Source: Roseiconus nitratireducens (GTDB lineage Bacteria > Planctomycetota > Planctomycetia > Pirellulales > Pirellulaceae). Taken from it: DNA of 64,000 nucleotides. Under the pieces are notes generated by a model. The model saw nothing but the letters and a program-made list of their open reading frames with translations, did not search any database and was not told the DNA's origin. Below are positions 1 to 8,193 of this stretch, piece by piece. Position 1 is the first letter of the stretch. The number at the start of each line of letters is the position of its first letter. Where the stretch lies: assembly GCF_008629675.1 (NCBI RefSeq), contig NZ_VWOX01000006.1, forward strand, positions 62,001 through 126,000. Direction: 5' to 3'. The position numbers were made by a program, and so were the translations under genes.

Positions 1-528
1 GCGACTGCAAGGATTCGGAGCATGGATCTCATGTCGTGGGGCAGGGGAGAGGGAGGATGTCGGCGGTGCGCGAAGACCAGTGTGGCGACCAGCGTGGCGG
101 CCAGTCGCCATCGGCGGGACGCCGACCGCGAGACGAACCGTGGGGTGGGACCCCCAGTCTATCCCACGGACGGAGCCTGCTTGGAAAGGAGGGTGAAAGA
201 AACTGCACGAGCGCCATTCACGAAGCGACGGCAGCCCCCGCCGTCGGCAAGCCGACGGACACCGCGGCAGGGTAAAGTGACTTGCGTCGCGACGCTCATG
301 CTCCAAGGTGTGCTCAGGGATCCGCCAAACCACAAGGTTTGCGATCGCTTCGCTCGCCAGAGCGTGGGAAAAGCTGCGCAGCGAAGGCTCGCCGACGTTA
401 CATTGGTCCGCCGCTAGCCAACTTTCCGCGTCCAACCGGCGCCGCCGCGCGCCACTTGGATCTGCCTGTTTCTCCGCACCCGCCCGACTTTCCTGCCACT
501 TCTTCCCCCGCCCCTCGCACTTCCAGCC
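1..528. other. Intergenic region upstream of the TPR-redoxin gene
   Basis: No convincing gene is visible in these 528 bases. Short open frames overlap on both strands but have no protein-like composition or family motif. The stretch contains a small hairpin (351-364, stem CGCTC/GAGCG with loop GCCA) that shares the 14-mer TCGCCAGAGCGTGG with position 6449. An upstream gene may end before base 1. Confidence 0.5.
351..367. repeat. Short hairpin repeat, copy 1
   Basis: CGCTC-GCCA-GAGCG forms a 5-bp stem with a 4-base loop and is followed by TGG. Bases 354-367 are identical to 6449-6462, in another intergenic region of the window. Two copies in non-coding DNA suggest a dispersed intergenic repeat; function unknown. 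Confidence 0.45.
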
Positions 529-2985
529 ATGCTCCGACCGATCTTCTGGTTGCCGACCCTGGCAATCACGCTGTCTCAAATCACCCCGTGCCCAATCCAC
601 TTCGCGGGCGTCACGACGACCGCCGCCGAACCGCGATCCGACTCCGGCGATGCTTCGGAAGCTTCCGAGGTACTGGCCGGACACAGTTATCACGGCGAAG
701 CTTTCAACGCCGGGCCGCGACAAGCGGCGGTGTTGATGCCGGGGATGGCAGCGATTCAATTCCCGACGTCCACCAAATCGGAACTCGCACAGCAGTTCTT
801 TGAACAAGGCGTGGCTCAGTTACATGGCTTCTTGTATTTAGAAGCCGAACGCTCTTTCCGGCAAGCAGCCAAAGAAGACCCCGAGTTGGCAATTGCCTAC
901 TGGGGAATGGCGATGTCCAACGAGAACAATTCCGAGCGAGCTCGTGGATTCATCGACGACGCCATGGAACGAATCGGAGGCCGCACGACGCGTCGCGAAA
1001 AGCTTTACATCGAGGCCCTGAACCGATTCATCGAAAAACCGGCCGACGACGAAGGCCAGGAAGAAAAGAACGAGGAGGATCAGGACAAGTCAGAATCATC
1101 CGACGGGCAGGATTCGGCGAAGAAGAAAGAGGCCGAGACGAAAGATCAGAAACGGGAAGCCAAAATCAAACGTGCCCAGCGCTACTTCGCCGACCTGGAA
1201 AAGATCCTGCACGAATTTCCCGACGACATTGAAGCCAAAGCCTTCCTGGTGGTGGAAATGTGGAAGGCCAATCGGTACGGCGTCAAACTGACCAGCAACT
1301 ACGCAGTCGACGCGTTGCTGGGTCAGATCTTTGCGGCCAATCCGATGCACCCGGCCCATCATTATCGGATCCACCTTTGGGATTCCCCCCATCCCGAGAA
1401 CGCGCTCCAGTCGGCGGCCAATTGCGGTCCCTCCAGCCCCGGGATCGCCCACATGTGGCACATGCCGGGACACATCTATTCCAAACTGAAGCGATACAAC
1501 GATGCGGCCTGGCAACAGGAAGCGTCGGCGCGGGTGGACCACGCGCACATGATCCAAACCCGGCTGATGCCGGACCAAATTCACAACTTTGCCCACAACA
1601 ACGAATGGCTGGTTCGCAATCTGTTGTTGGTCGGTCGCGTCGAGGATGCGTTGGACCTGTCGCGCAATCTGATCTCGCTGCCGCGTCACCCGGCCTACAA
1701 CACGCTTTCCAAGCGCGGCTCCTACAAGTACGGCCACATGCGTCTGATCCAGACGCTTTCGCAGTACGGATTGTGGGAGGAGCTCAAGCAGGCGGCCGCT
1801 GCTCAACAGCAAGCTTTGATCGACGATGAACAGCGCGACGAGTGGACCAGTTGGCAAGCGGCGGCACAATTCATCACCGGCCAACGCCGTGAGGGACGCG
1901 CGACACTGCGCTCCTTGCAGCGTCAACGACTGGATCTGCAGCGGCAACGCCTGGACCTGGCTGAAGCACAAGACAAGAGTTCCGATCAAGCGACGGAACC
2001 CGCGGCCGACACCGATCCGGTTGAGGATCGCAACCAACTGGACGAGCGGATTGCCGGATTGAAGACCGCGATTGCCCGAGCCGCCGCAGCAGCTGCCGTC
2101 GTCCGCCGAGATCCGAAAGCGTTCAAAGAACACGCCAAAACTGCCAAGCTGGACGTCCTCATCCAAGCGCGCTGGTTGGCCGACGCCGGTGCGGTCGGTG
2201 AAGCGATCAAATTGCTTGAGCCGGAAGTGAAGAAACGTCCCGGCGAAGTTTTGCCGCTGGCCACGTTGGTCGATCTGCTGTGGCGCGACGACCAACGGAA
2301 GCGGGCGCAAGAATCATTTGCCAAGCTTCGAACGGTAGCCGGTCACGCGGATCCCGATACGCCGCTGCTGGCCCGGTTGGCTCCCGTTGCCAAAGCGGCT
2401 GACGTGAAGGGCGATTGGCGGACGCCCAAGGAACCGGCCGACGATCTGGGCGAACGCCCGTCACTGGACAGCCTGGGACCGTTTCGCTGGCGGCCGTACC
2501 AAGCCCCCGCGTGGCAGGCGCTGACTCCCCAGGGAAAACCCGTCTCGCCGTCCGACTTTGGCAATCGCCCCAAGGTCTTGATATTCTATCTAGGCTTTGG
2601 CTGCCTGCACTGCGTCGAACAGCTGCATGAATTTGCGCCGCTGGCGGAACGTTTCGACCAGGCCGGCATTGACTTGGTCGGCATCAGCACCGAATCGGTG
2701 GAAGACTTGCAAACGGGGATCGAGGCTTTTGACGAACCGCTTGCCATCCCGCTGGTGTCCGATCCCGAATCGAAAACCTTTCACGCGTTTCGGTGCTGGG
2801 ACGACTTTGAGAATCAACCCCTGCATGGAACCTTTCTGGTCGACGCCGAAGGCAGGGTGCGGTGGCAGGACATCAGTTATGAACCATTCACCGATGCGGA
2901 GTTCTTGCTGGAGGAAGCAGAAAGGCTGCTGCAGATTCCACCTCCCGGTGCACCGTCCGGAGCGATCGTCACCACCCGGGAATGA
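529..2985 (+). CDS. Secreted TPR-repeat protein with C-terminal redoxin domain
   Basis: This 818-residue protein begins with a hydrophobic stretch resembling a signal peptide (residues 1-33), so it is probably exported. The N-terminal two thirds is helical and TPR-like: residues about 95-130 read as a TPR unit (GVAQLHGFLYLEAERSFRQA). A very charged Glu/Lys segment at about 165-210 interrupts it, and a coiled-coil-like Arg/Gln stretch follows around 460-490. The last 170 residues form an AhpC/TSA-type thioredoxin fold with a CLHC motif at Cys692 and Cys695, followed by a cis-Pro-type segment and HGTFLVDAEG. The CxxC suggests thiol-disulfide or peroxidase-like activity in the periplasm; the substrate is unknown. 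The ATG start has no clear Shine-Dalgarno, but the signal peptide supports it. The downstream debranching enzyme starts 42 bases later; a functional link is not evident. Confidence 0.85.
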   Translation: MLRPIFWLPTLAITLSQITPCPIHFAGVTTTAAEPRSDSGDASEASEVLAGHSYHGEAFNAGPRQAAVLMPGMAAIQFPTSTKSELAQQFFEQGVAQLHGFLYLEAERSFRQAAKEDPELAIAYWGMAMSNENNSERARGFIDDAMERIGGRTTRREKLYIEALNRFIEKPADDEGQEEKNEEDQDKSESSDGQDSAKKKEAETKDQKREAKIKRAQRYFADLEKILHEFPDDIEAKAFLVVEMWKANRYGVKLTSNYAVDALLGQIFAANPMHPAHHYRIHLWDSPHPENALQSAANCGPSSPGIAHMWHMPGHIYSKLKRYNDAAWQQEASARVDHAHMIQTRLMPDQIHNFAHNNEWLVRNLLLVGRVEDALDLSRNLISLPRHPAYNTLSKRGSYKYGHMRLIQTLSQYGLWEELKQAAAAQQQALIDDEQRDEWTSWQAAAQFITGQRREGRATLRSLQRQRLDLQRQRLDLAEAQDKSSDQATEPAADTDPVEDRNQLDERIAGLKTAIARAAAAAAVVRRDPKAFKEHAKTAKLDVLIQARWLADAGAVGEAIKLLEPEVKKRPGEVLPLATLVDLLWRDDQRKRAQESFAKLRTVAGHADPDTPLLARLAPVAKAADVKGDWRTPKEPADDLGERPSLDSLGPFRWRPYQAPAWQALTPQGKPVSPSDFGNRPKVLIFYLGFGCLHCVEQLHEFAPLAERFDQAGIDLVGISTESVEDLQTGIEAFDEPLAIPLVSDPESKTFHAFRCWDDFENQPLHGTFLVDAEGRVRWQDISYEPFTDAEFLLEEAERLLQIPPPGAPSGAIVTTRE

Positions 2986-3027
2986 TGGGAAAGGCCTGGA
3001 GCGCCGCCCCGGACTGGACAATCGATC

Positions 3028-5130
3028 GTGAGCGCACCGAACACGCCCGAATCGGAATCCGCACGCCCGAGTTGGAAGTCTCGGGAAGGCGCGGCGCACC
3101 CCCTGGGGGTTTCGTTCGATCCAAATGATGGCCAGTTCAACTTCGCCATCTATTCGAAACACGCCGAGAGCGTGACGATCGAGTTCTATCGGACGGACAA
3201 TTTGATCGAACCGTTTCTGTCGGTTGGGTTCGATCACCTGTCGTACAAGTCGGGTCCGGTCTGGCACCGTCGCATTCCGGCCGATCAGATCGACGGACCG
3301 TGTGTTTACGCGTATCGAATCAGCGGTCCGGCTCCAGCGGGCGGCTTCGAATTCCACGCGTTCGATCCGGAAAAACTGCTGTTGGACCCCTACGCCCACA
3401 CGGTCTATTTTCCTCCGGAATTCAGTCGCGCCGCCGCCTGCCAACCCGGATCCAACGCCGGAAAATCTCCGCTGGCCTACCTGGCACCGCTGGACTGCGA
3501 TTTCGATTGGAGGCAGGACCGAAAGCCGGTGCACGACGCGGACTTGTTGATCTACGAAGTCCACGTCCGCGGCTTCACCCAGAACGCCAATTCGGGAGTC
3601 GCCGCCGATCGTCGCGGTACCTTCCTGGGATTGTGCGACAAGATCCCGTACCTGAAAGAGTTGGGCGTGACCGCGGTGGAATTGATGCCGGTCTTTCAAT
3701 TCGATTCGCAGGAGAACAATTATTGGGGCTACATGCCGATGAACGTGTTCTCGCCGCATCACGAGTACGCGACGCGTCCGGACGCGTGCGAGCACCGCAA
3801 CGAGTTCCGAGAGATGGTCCGCCAACTGCACGCGGCGGACATCGAAGTCATCCTGGACGTCGTCTACAACCACACGTGCGAGGGCGACGACAACGGGCCG
3901 ACCTACAGCATGAAGGGAATTGACAACAGCACGTACTACGTCGCTTCACACGATCCCGCCCACCCTTACTCTAATTTCAGTGGCACCGGAAATACCCTGC
4001 ACACCGCCAATCGGACTGTCCGCCGGCTGATCATCGACAGCATGAGGTACTGGGTGCAGGAAATGCATGTCGACGGATTTCGATTCGACCTGGCATCCGT
4101 GTTCACCCGCAATTCCGACGGTTCGATCAATCTGGAGGACCCGCCGATCTTCGGACAGATCGGTTCCGAAGATGAGCTTTCGGACATCCGCCTGATCGCC
4201 GAACCTTGGGATGCCGCCGGCGTCTACCAATTGGGACGCAGCTTTCCCGGCATGCAGTGGATGCAGTGGAACGCCAGCTTCCGCGACACGGTGCAACGGT
4301 TCGTTCGCGGCGACCGCGGCCAAATCCCCGATCTGATGACGCGATTGTACGGCAGCAGCGACCTGTTTCCCGACGACCGCTTTTTTGCTTATCGGCCCTG
4401 GCAGAGCGTCAACTACGTCGCCTCGCACGACGGGATGACGATGGCGGACCTGGTTTCCTTTCAATCCAAGAACAACTGGGCCAACGGGCACCAGAATACC
4501 GATGGCAATGCGGACTTTTGCAGCAACCACGGCTGGGAAGGCAACGTGGACGTCCCTGCTCGGATCGCCGCCCGCCGCAAACAGAAGATGAAGAACTACT
4601 TCTGCCTGATCTTGCTGTCCAACGGCACGCCGATGTTTCGAATGGGCGATGAATTCATGCAGACTCAAGGTGGGAACAACAACCCTTACAACCAAGACAA
4701 CGAAACCAGTTGGCTTGATTGGAGCCTGCTGGCCCCACACCAGGACCTGTTCCAATTCGTCAAAGCGATGATCGCGTTTCGAAAACAGCACCCGTCCATT
4801 TCCCGATCCAGGTTTTGGCGGGACGATGTGACGTGGTACGGAACCGACCGGCTTGTCGATTTGTCCGCTTCGGCCCAGTGCATCGCGTACTGCCTTCACG
4901 GCCGCACCGAATCCGATGACGACCTGTACGTCATGATCAACGGCAGTGAACAGGAGCAGGTGTTCGGAATTCACGAGGGGTTGCCGGGACAGTGGAAACG
5001 CGTGATCGACACCTCGCGTCGCTCGCCACAAGATCTGACGGCACTGGAAGATGCCCCCGCCTGTGATTCCAGACGAATGGCCGTGTCCGGCGAGTCGGTC
5101 GTCGTGATGGTGCGACCGCGCCGTGAATGA
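3028..5130 (+). CDS. glgX: Glycogen debranching enzyme (GlgX/isoamylase family)
   Basis: The 700-residue protein matches the GH13 isoamylase/GlgX family, which hydrolyses alpha-1,6 branch points in glycogen in the cytoplasm. The N-terminus (residues about 20-130) is a CBM48-like beta sandwich beginning with HPLGVSFDPNDGQFNFAIYS. The TIM barrel follows, with LIYEVHVRGFT, VVYNHTCEGD, the nucleophile Asp354 in GFRFDLASV, the acid/base Glu392 in LIAEPWDAAG, and the transition-state Asp468 in SHDGMTMADL. All three catalytic carboxylates are present, and the length fits the family (about 650-720). A GTG start at 3028 is chosen because the conserved CBM48 segment begins about 22 residues later; no strong ribosome binding site is visible. 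It may instead be named an isoamylase; sequence alone does not settle chain-length specificity. Confidence 0.92.
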   Translation: MSAPNTPESESARPSWKSREGAAHPLGVSFDPNDGQFNFAIYSKHAESVTIEFYRTDNLIEPFLSVGFDHLSYKSGPVWHRRIPADQIDGPCVYAYRISGPAPAGGFEFHAFDPEKLLLDPYAHTVYFPPEFSRAAACQPGSNAGKSPLAYLAPLDCDFDWRQDRKPVHDADLLIYEVHVRGFTQNANSGVAADRRGTFLGLCDKIPYLKELGVTAVELMPVFQFDSQENNYWGYMPMNVFSPHHEYATRPDACEHRNEFREMVRQLHAADIEVILDVVYNHTCEGDDNGPTYSMKGIDNSTYYVASHDPAHPYSNFSGTGNTLHTANRTVRRLIIDSMRYWVQEMHVDGFRFDLASVFTRNSDGSINLEDPPIFGQIGSEDELSDIRLIAEPWDAAGVYQLGRSFPGMQWMQWNASFRDTVQRFVRGDRGQIPDLMTRLYGSSDLFPDDRFFAYRPWQSVNYVASHDGMTMADLVSFQSKNNWANGHQNTDGNADFCSNHGWEGNVDVPARIAARRKQKMKNYFCLILLSNGTPMFRMGDEFMQTQGGNNNPYNQDNETSWLDWSLLAPHQDLFQFVKAMIAFRKQHPSISRSRFWRDDVTWYGTDRLVDLSASAQCIAYCLHGRTESDDDLYVMINGSEQEQVFGIHEGLPGQWKRVIDTSRRSPQDLTALEDAPACDSRRMAVSGESVVVMVRPRRE

Positions 5131-5362
5131 CACGCAGCGAATGAGACGCATCGACACACCAAACGGTGATGCGGCTGATTTGCTGGCACATTTGCCGCCT
5201 GGGCAGAGAGATTTCCCGAACGATGAATAATCGGCGTTTTTGTGGCCTTCTTGTCGCGATCTGTGGATGCCTCGATCGTCGCAAAAGATTAAAACGAAGA
5301 AGAGGTGGGCGTATCATTCGAATCTTGACCTTCTTCCTCTCACCGCTTGTGGCGCAACTGAC

Positions 5363-6406
5363 ATGGTCGAATTGTTAAAGACACGGTATTTGGGTCTCGA
5401 TCTCTCATCGCCCATCATCGTCGGGTCGTGCCCGTTGACGATCGAATCGGAAGCGGTCCGCCAGATGGTCGGGGCGGGAGCGGGCGCGATCGTTCTTCCT
5501 TCCGTGCTGAAGGAACAAATCGTCCATGCCAAGTTGAAGGAAACGGACCCGCTTCGTGCCATCGAGGAAAGTGGTTACCAGCCGCAGCAAGACAAATACA
5601 ACGGCGGCGTCGAGCATTATCTGGACACGATCCGCCACCTGAAGTCCGGTCAATCGGTGCCGGTGATCGCAAGCATGAACGGTGGCGTGACGGGCGACTG
5701 GATCGAGTACGCAAAAGGAATCGAGAACGCCGGTGCCGACGCGTTGGAATTGAACTGGCAACCGATGCTGACGTCACCGGGTGAGCCGGCCGCATCGATC
5801 GAGGAAAAGCTTTGTGCCCTGGTGCGTGACTTGACCGGCATGCTTCAGATCCCCGTTGCGGTCAAACTGAGTCAGCGATTCACCAACCTGGCTTCCGTCG
5901 CCCACCAATTGCAGCATGCCGGTGCTGCGGGGCTGATCCTGTTCACACACCTTCCCCGGTGGGACGTCAGCGTCGAGCGCATGCATTGGACCTGTCGATG
6001 GGAACTTTCACCCCTGGACTCTCTGGGCGGGATCCTGGAGGGAATCGTTCGCGCGCGGACCGGCGGTCTGGAGATTCCGATTGCGGCCAGTGGCGGTGTG
6101 CGATCCGCCGAACACGCCATCAAAGCGATGATCGCCGGTGCCGACGCCGTGATGGTGACTTCGGAGGTCTATCGGGAAGGCCCCGACGTCATCCGAAAGA
6201 TGGTCGACGGACTGACCCGGTTCATCGAGAACAGCCGCCATGACACGCTGGAACATTTTCTGGAATCCAGACCAGAAGTCGAATTGGGCCCGGAACGGCT
6301 GATGCGGTTGGAATACGTGGATCCGCTGACGCGGTCGACCCACTACCCCGATCCGACACCGATCCCCGCCAGCGACGTCGGCGACGCCTCCGGTCACCGC
6401 CGCTAG
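5363..6406 (+). CDS. Dihydroorotate dehydrogenase-like flavoprotein
   Basis: This 347-residue protein has the FMN-binding TIM-barrel layout of the dihydroorotate dehydrogenase superfamily: an N-terminal LGLDLSSPIIVGSCPLT strand, VPVIASMNGGVTGDWIEYAK, GADALELNWQP, IPVAVKLSQRFTNL, and the C-terminal phosphate-binding region IPIAASGGVRSAEHAIKAMIAGADAVMVTS. Such proteins are usually annotated as dihydroorotate-dehydrogenase-like and are distinct from the PyrD used in pyrimidine synthesis, so the reaction here is uncertain. The frame is open from 5240, but the first 41 codons do not look like protein. The ATG at 5363 fits the conserved N-terminus and is preferred. No pyr genes are adjacent. Confidence 0.85.
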   Translation: MVELLKTRYLGLDLSSPIIVGSCPLTIESEAVRQMVGAGAGAIVLPSVLKEQIVHAKLKETDPLRAIEESGYQPQQDKYNGGVEHYLDTIRHLKSGQSVPVIASMNGGVTGDWIEYAKGIENAGADALELNWQPMLTSPGEPAASIEEKLCALVRDLTGMLQIPVAVKLSQRFTNLASVAHQLQHAGAAGLILFTHLPRWDVSVERMHWTCRWELSPLDSLGGILEGIVRARTGGLEIPIAASGGVRSAEHAIKAMIAGADAVMVTSEVYREGPDVIRKMVDGLTRFIENSRHDTLEHFLESRPEVELGPERLMRLEYVDPLTRSTHYPDPTPIPASDVGDASGHRR

Positions 6407-6445
6407 CGGTCAGTTGAATTGGACAGCGCCGCGTTGAGGGAGCGA

Positions 6446-6462
6446 CGTTCGCCAGAGCGTGG
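6446..6462. repeat. Short hairpin repeat, copy 2
   Basis: CGTTC-GCCA-GAGCG followed by TGG; bases 6449-6462 are identical to 354-367. The stem has one wobble pair relative to copy 1. It lies between two convergent genes, where a hairpin could help transcription termination. Confidence 0.4.
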
Positions 6463-6534
6463 AATCAGCAGCAAGGTCACCGTCTGGCGGCGGTCGCTAC
6501 CGCAACGACGACCGCTCCTCTTGCTTCTTTCACG

Positions 6535-7968
6535 CTACAGAATCGGTCCCAGCATCGCGACCGAATTGTTCCACAGGCGACGGGTGACCGGCCAGGCTTC
6601 CACCTCCTGCACCGTCACCTCGTTGGCGTGGTCCAGGAACTGCTGCTGCCGCTGACGGATCGCGCCTGTTTGCTCGGGATCACACAGCAGAATGTTGTTT
6701 TCGTAGTTCAGATCAAAACTGCGTCGATCCAGGTTTGCCGACCCGATCAGCGCCACCTCTCCGTCCAAAGTCAGCGTCTTGGCGTGCAACAGCCCCCCGA
6801 CGTACTCATGAATCTTCACGCCCGCAGCCAGCAAATCGGCGTAGTAGCTGCGACTGGCCGCCGCGACGATCCAGGAATCATTGCGGGCGGGAAAGATGAT
6901 CGTCGTCTCCACGCCCCGGTAGGCCGTCGCGCACAATGCCGATTGCAATGATTCGTCCGGAACGTAATACGGCGACGTGATCACCAACTCACGCCGCGCG
7001 GCGTACATCAGCGTCGTGAACATTTCCGGCATCGCGGAGTTGCGGACTGTCGGGCCCGTTGCGACCACAGCCGCCGGAAACCCGCCTTTCCCTTCGTGGA
7101 TCGGCGCCTGCAACAAGTCGTCGATGTCTTCGTCGACGTACGTCATCCAATCGCTGGCGAACAGCCGTTCATTTTGCTGCGCGATGGGCCCCTCGAAACG
7201 CACCATCGTATCGACCCAGGGGGCGTACTTTGCCTTGACACGAAATTCCGGATCGGCGCAGTTTTGGCTTCCGCAATAGGTGACTTTGCCGTCAATCACC
7301 AGCACCTTGCGGTGGTTCCGCAGGTCCGCCCGGCCGACCAATGGCCCCAACAGCAGATTAGCGATCGGCAGCGCGACGGCAACCTGAACGCCCGCGTCCT
7401 TCATTTCTTTCCAATACGCTGACTTGATCATCGATCGGGATCCCAGCCCGTCCGCCATGGCCCGGCACTTGATGCCACGCTGTGCCGCACGCTTGAGCGC
7501 TTGGACCATCTTGCATCCGTTGTGATCGGACAGCCAGATGTAGAAGATCAGGTGCACATGGCTTTCCGCCCGATCGATGTCGGCGACCATCGAATCGATC
7601 GTTGCATTGGAGTCTTCCATCAATCGCGCCTGATTCCCGCCGACCGGGCTGAAATGGCTGATCGATCGGCCGAGCTCAAACAGATGCTGATATCTCTCCG
7701 GAACGTTCACATCCTGCATGGACGGATCGCGGGATGCCAGCGGCGGGAGTCTGTTCACCACCCGATGCAACCTGGCAACGCGGCGATGCCCGATGTTGAC
7801 TTCCCCAAGCCACCAGTAGGCCAGGATCCCGACAATCGGGATGGCGACAATGACCACAATCCATGCGATCCGCGACGCGGGTTCACGGTGCGGCCGCAGC
7901 AGCACACGAAGGATCGCGACGAGTTGGATCAGCAAATGAGCGACGATGGCAATCAGCGATCCCGTCAT
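6535..7968 (-). CDS. cls: Cardiolipin synthase (phospholipase D family)
   Basis: The 477-residue membrane protein has two N-terminal transmembrane segments (residues about 1-22 and 32-55) followed by two phospholipase D catalytic motifs: H219-x-K221-x4-D226 in NHRKVLVIDG and H395-x-K397-x4-D402 in LLHAKTLTLDG. Each is followed by the usual conserved GSxN-type segment (GSQNC and GSANLDRRSF). This is the standard architecture of bacterial ClsA-type enzymes, which condense two phosphatidylglycerol molecules into cardiolipin and glycerol at the inner membrane. Length is normal for the family (about 480). It is divergent from the acyl-CoA synthetase gene and converges with the dehydrogenase-like gene. 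Confidence 0.95.
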   Translation of the reverse strand: MTGSLIAIVAHLLIQLVAILRVLLRPHREPASRIAWIVVIVAIPIVGILAYWWLGEVNIGHRRVARLHRVVNRLPPLASRDPSMQDVNVPERYQHLFELGRSISHFSPVGGNQARLMEDSNATIDSMVADIDRAESHVHLIFYIWLSDHNGCKMVQALKRAAQRGIKCRAMADGLGSRSMIKSAYWKEMKDAGVQVAVALPIANLLLGPLVGRADLRNHRKVLVIDGKVTYCGSQNCADPEFRVKAKYAPWVDTMVRFEGPIAQQNERLFASDWMTYVDEDIDDLLQAPIHEGKGGFPAAVVATGPTVRNSAMPEMFTTLMYAARRELVITSPYYVPDESLQSALCATAYRGVETTIIFPARNDSWIVAAASRSYYADLLAAGVKIHEYVGGLLHAKTLTLDGEVALIGSANLDRRSFDLNYENNILLCDPEQTGAIRQRQQQFLDHANEVTVQEVEAWPVTRRLWNNSVAMLGPIL

Positions 7969-8193
7969 GACGATCTCCAGAGAATGAACGTTGCCGGTTG
8001 CTGACGTCGCACGCGCGTGACGGCTGAACAGAAAAGGAAAAACTTCGGCAATGCCGCCGCGCGTGGAGGGCCGGTCGCGAAAGCCAACGACACTGCGGTT
8101 GCTTGCGTGTGATATCCTAGCGGCCGATGACGTGGCATGTTGACGAGTGTCCGATCCGACGATTTGTCTCCGTCACCGAAGGGAGGTGCCCCC
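7969..8193. promoter_or_regulatory. Divergent intergenic region and Shine-Dalgarno for the acyl-CoA synthetase
   Basis: This interval separates the divergent cardiolipin synthase and acyl-CoA synthetase genes and so should contain promoters for both; no sigma-70 box is convincing by eye. GGGAGGTG at 8181-8188 sits six bases before the GTG at 8194. That favours 8194 over the in-frame ATG at 8137, which has no such signal. Confidence 0.55.

Noticed and set aside
1096..2310. A 404-codon minus-strand frame opposite the TPR-redoxin gene
   Set aside because: It is antisense to a gene with signal peptide and redoxin motif and has no family motif of its own.
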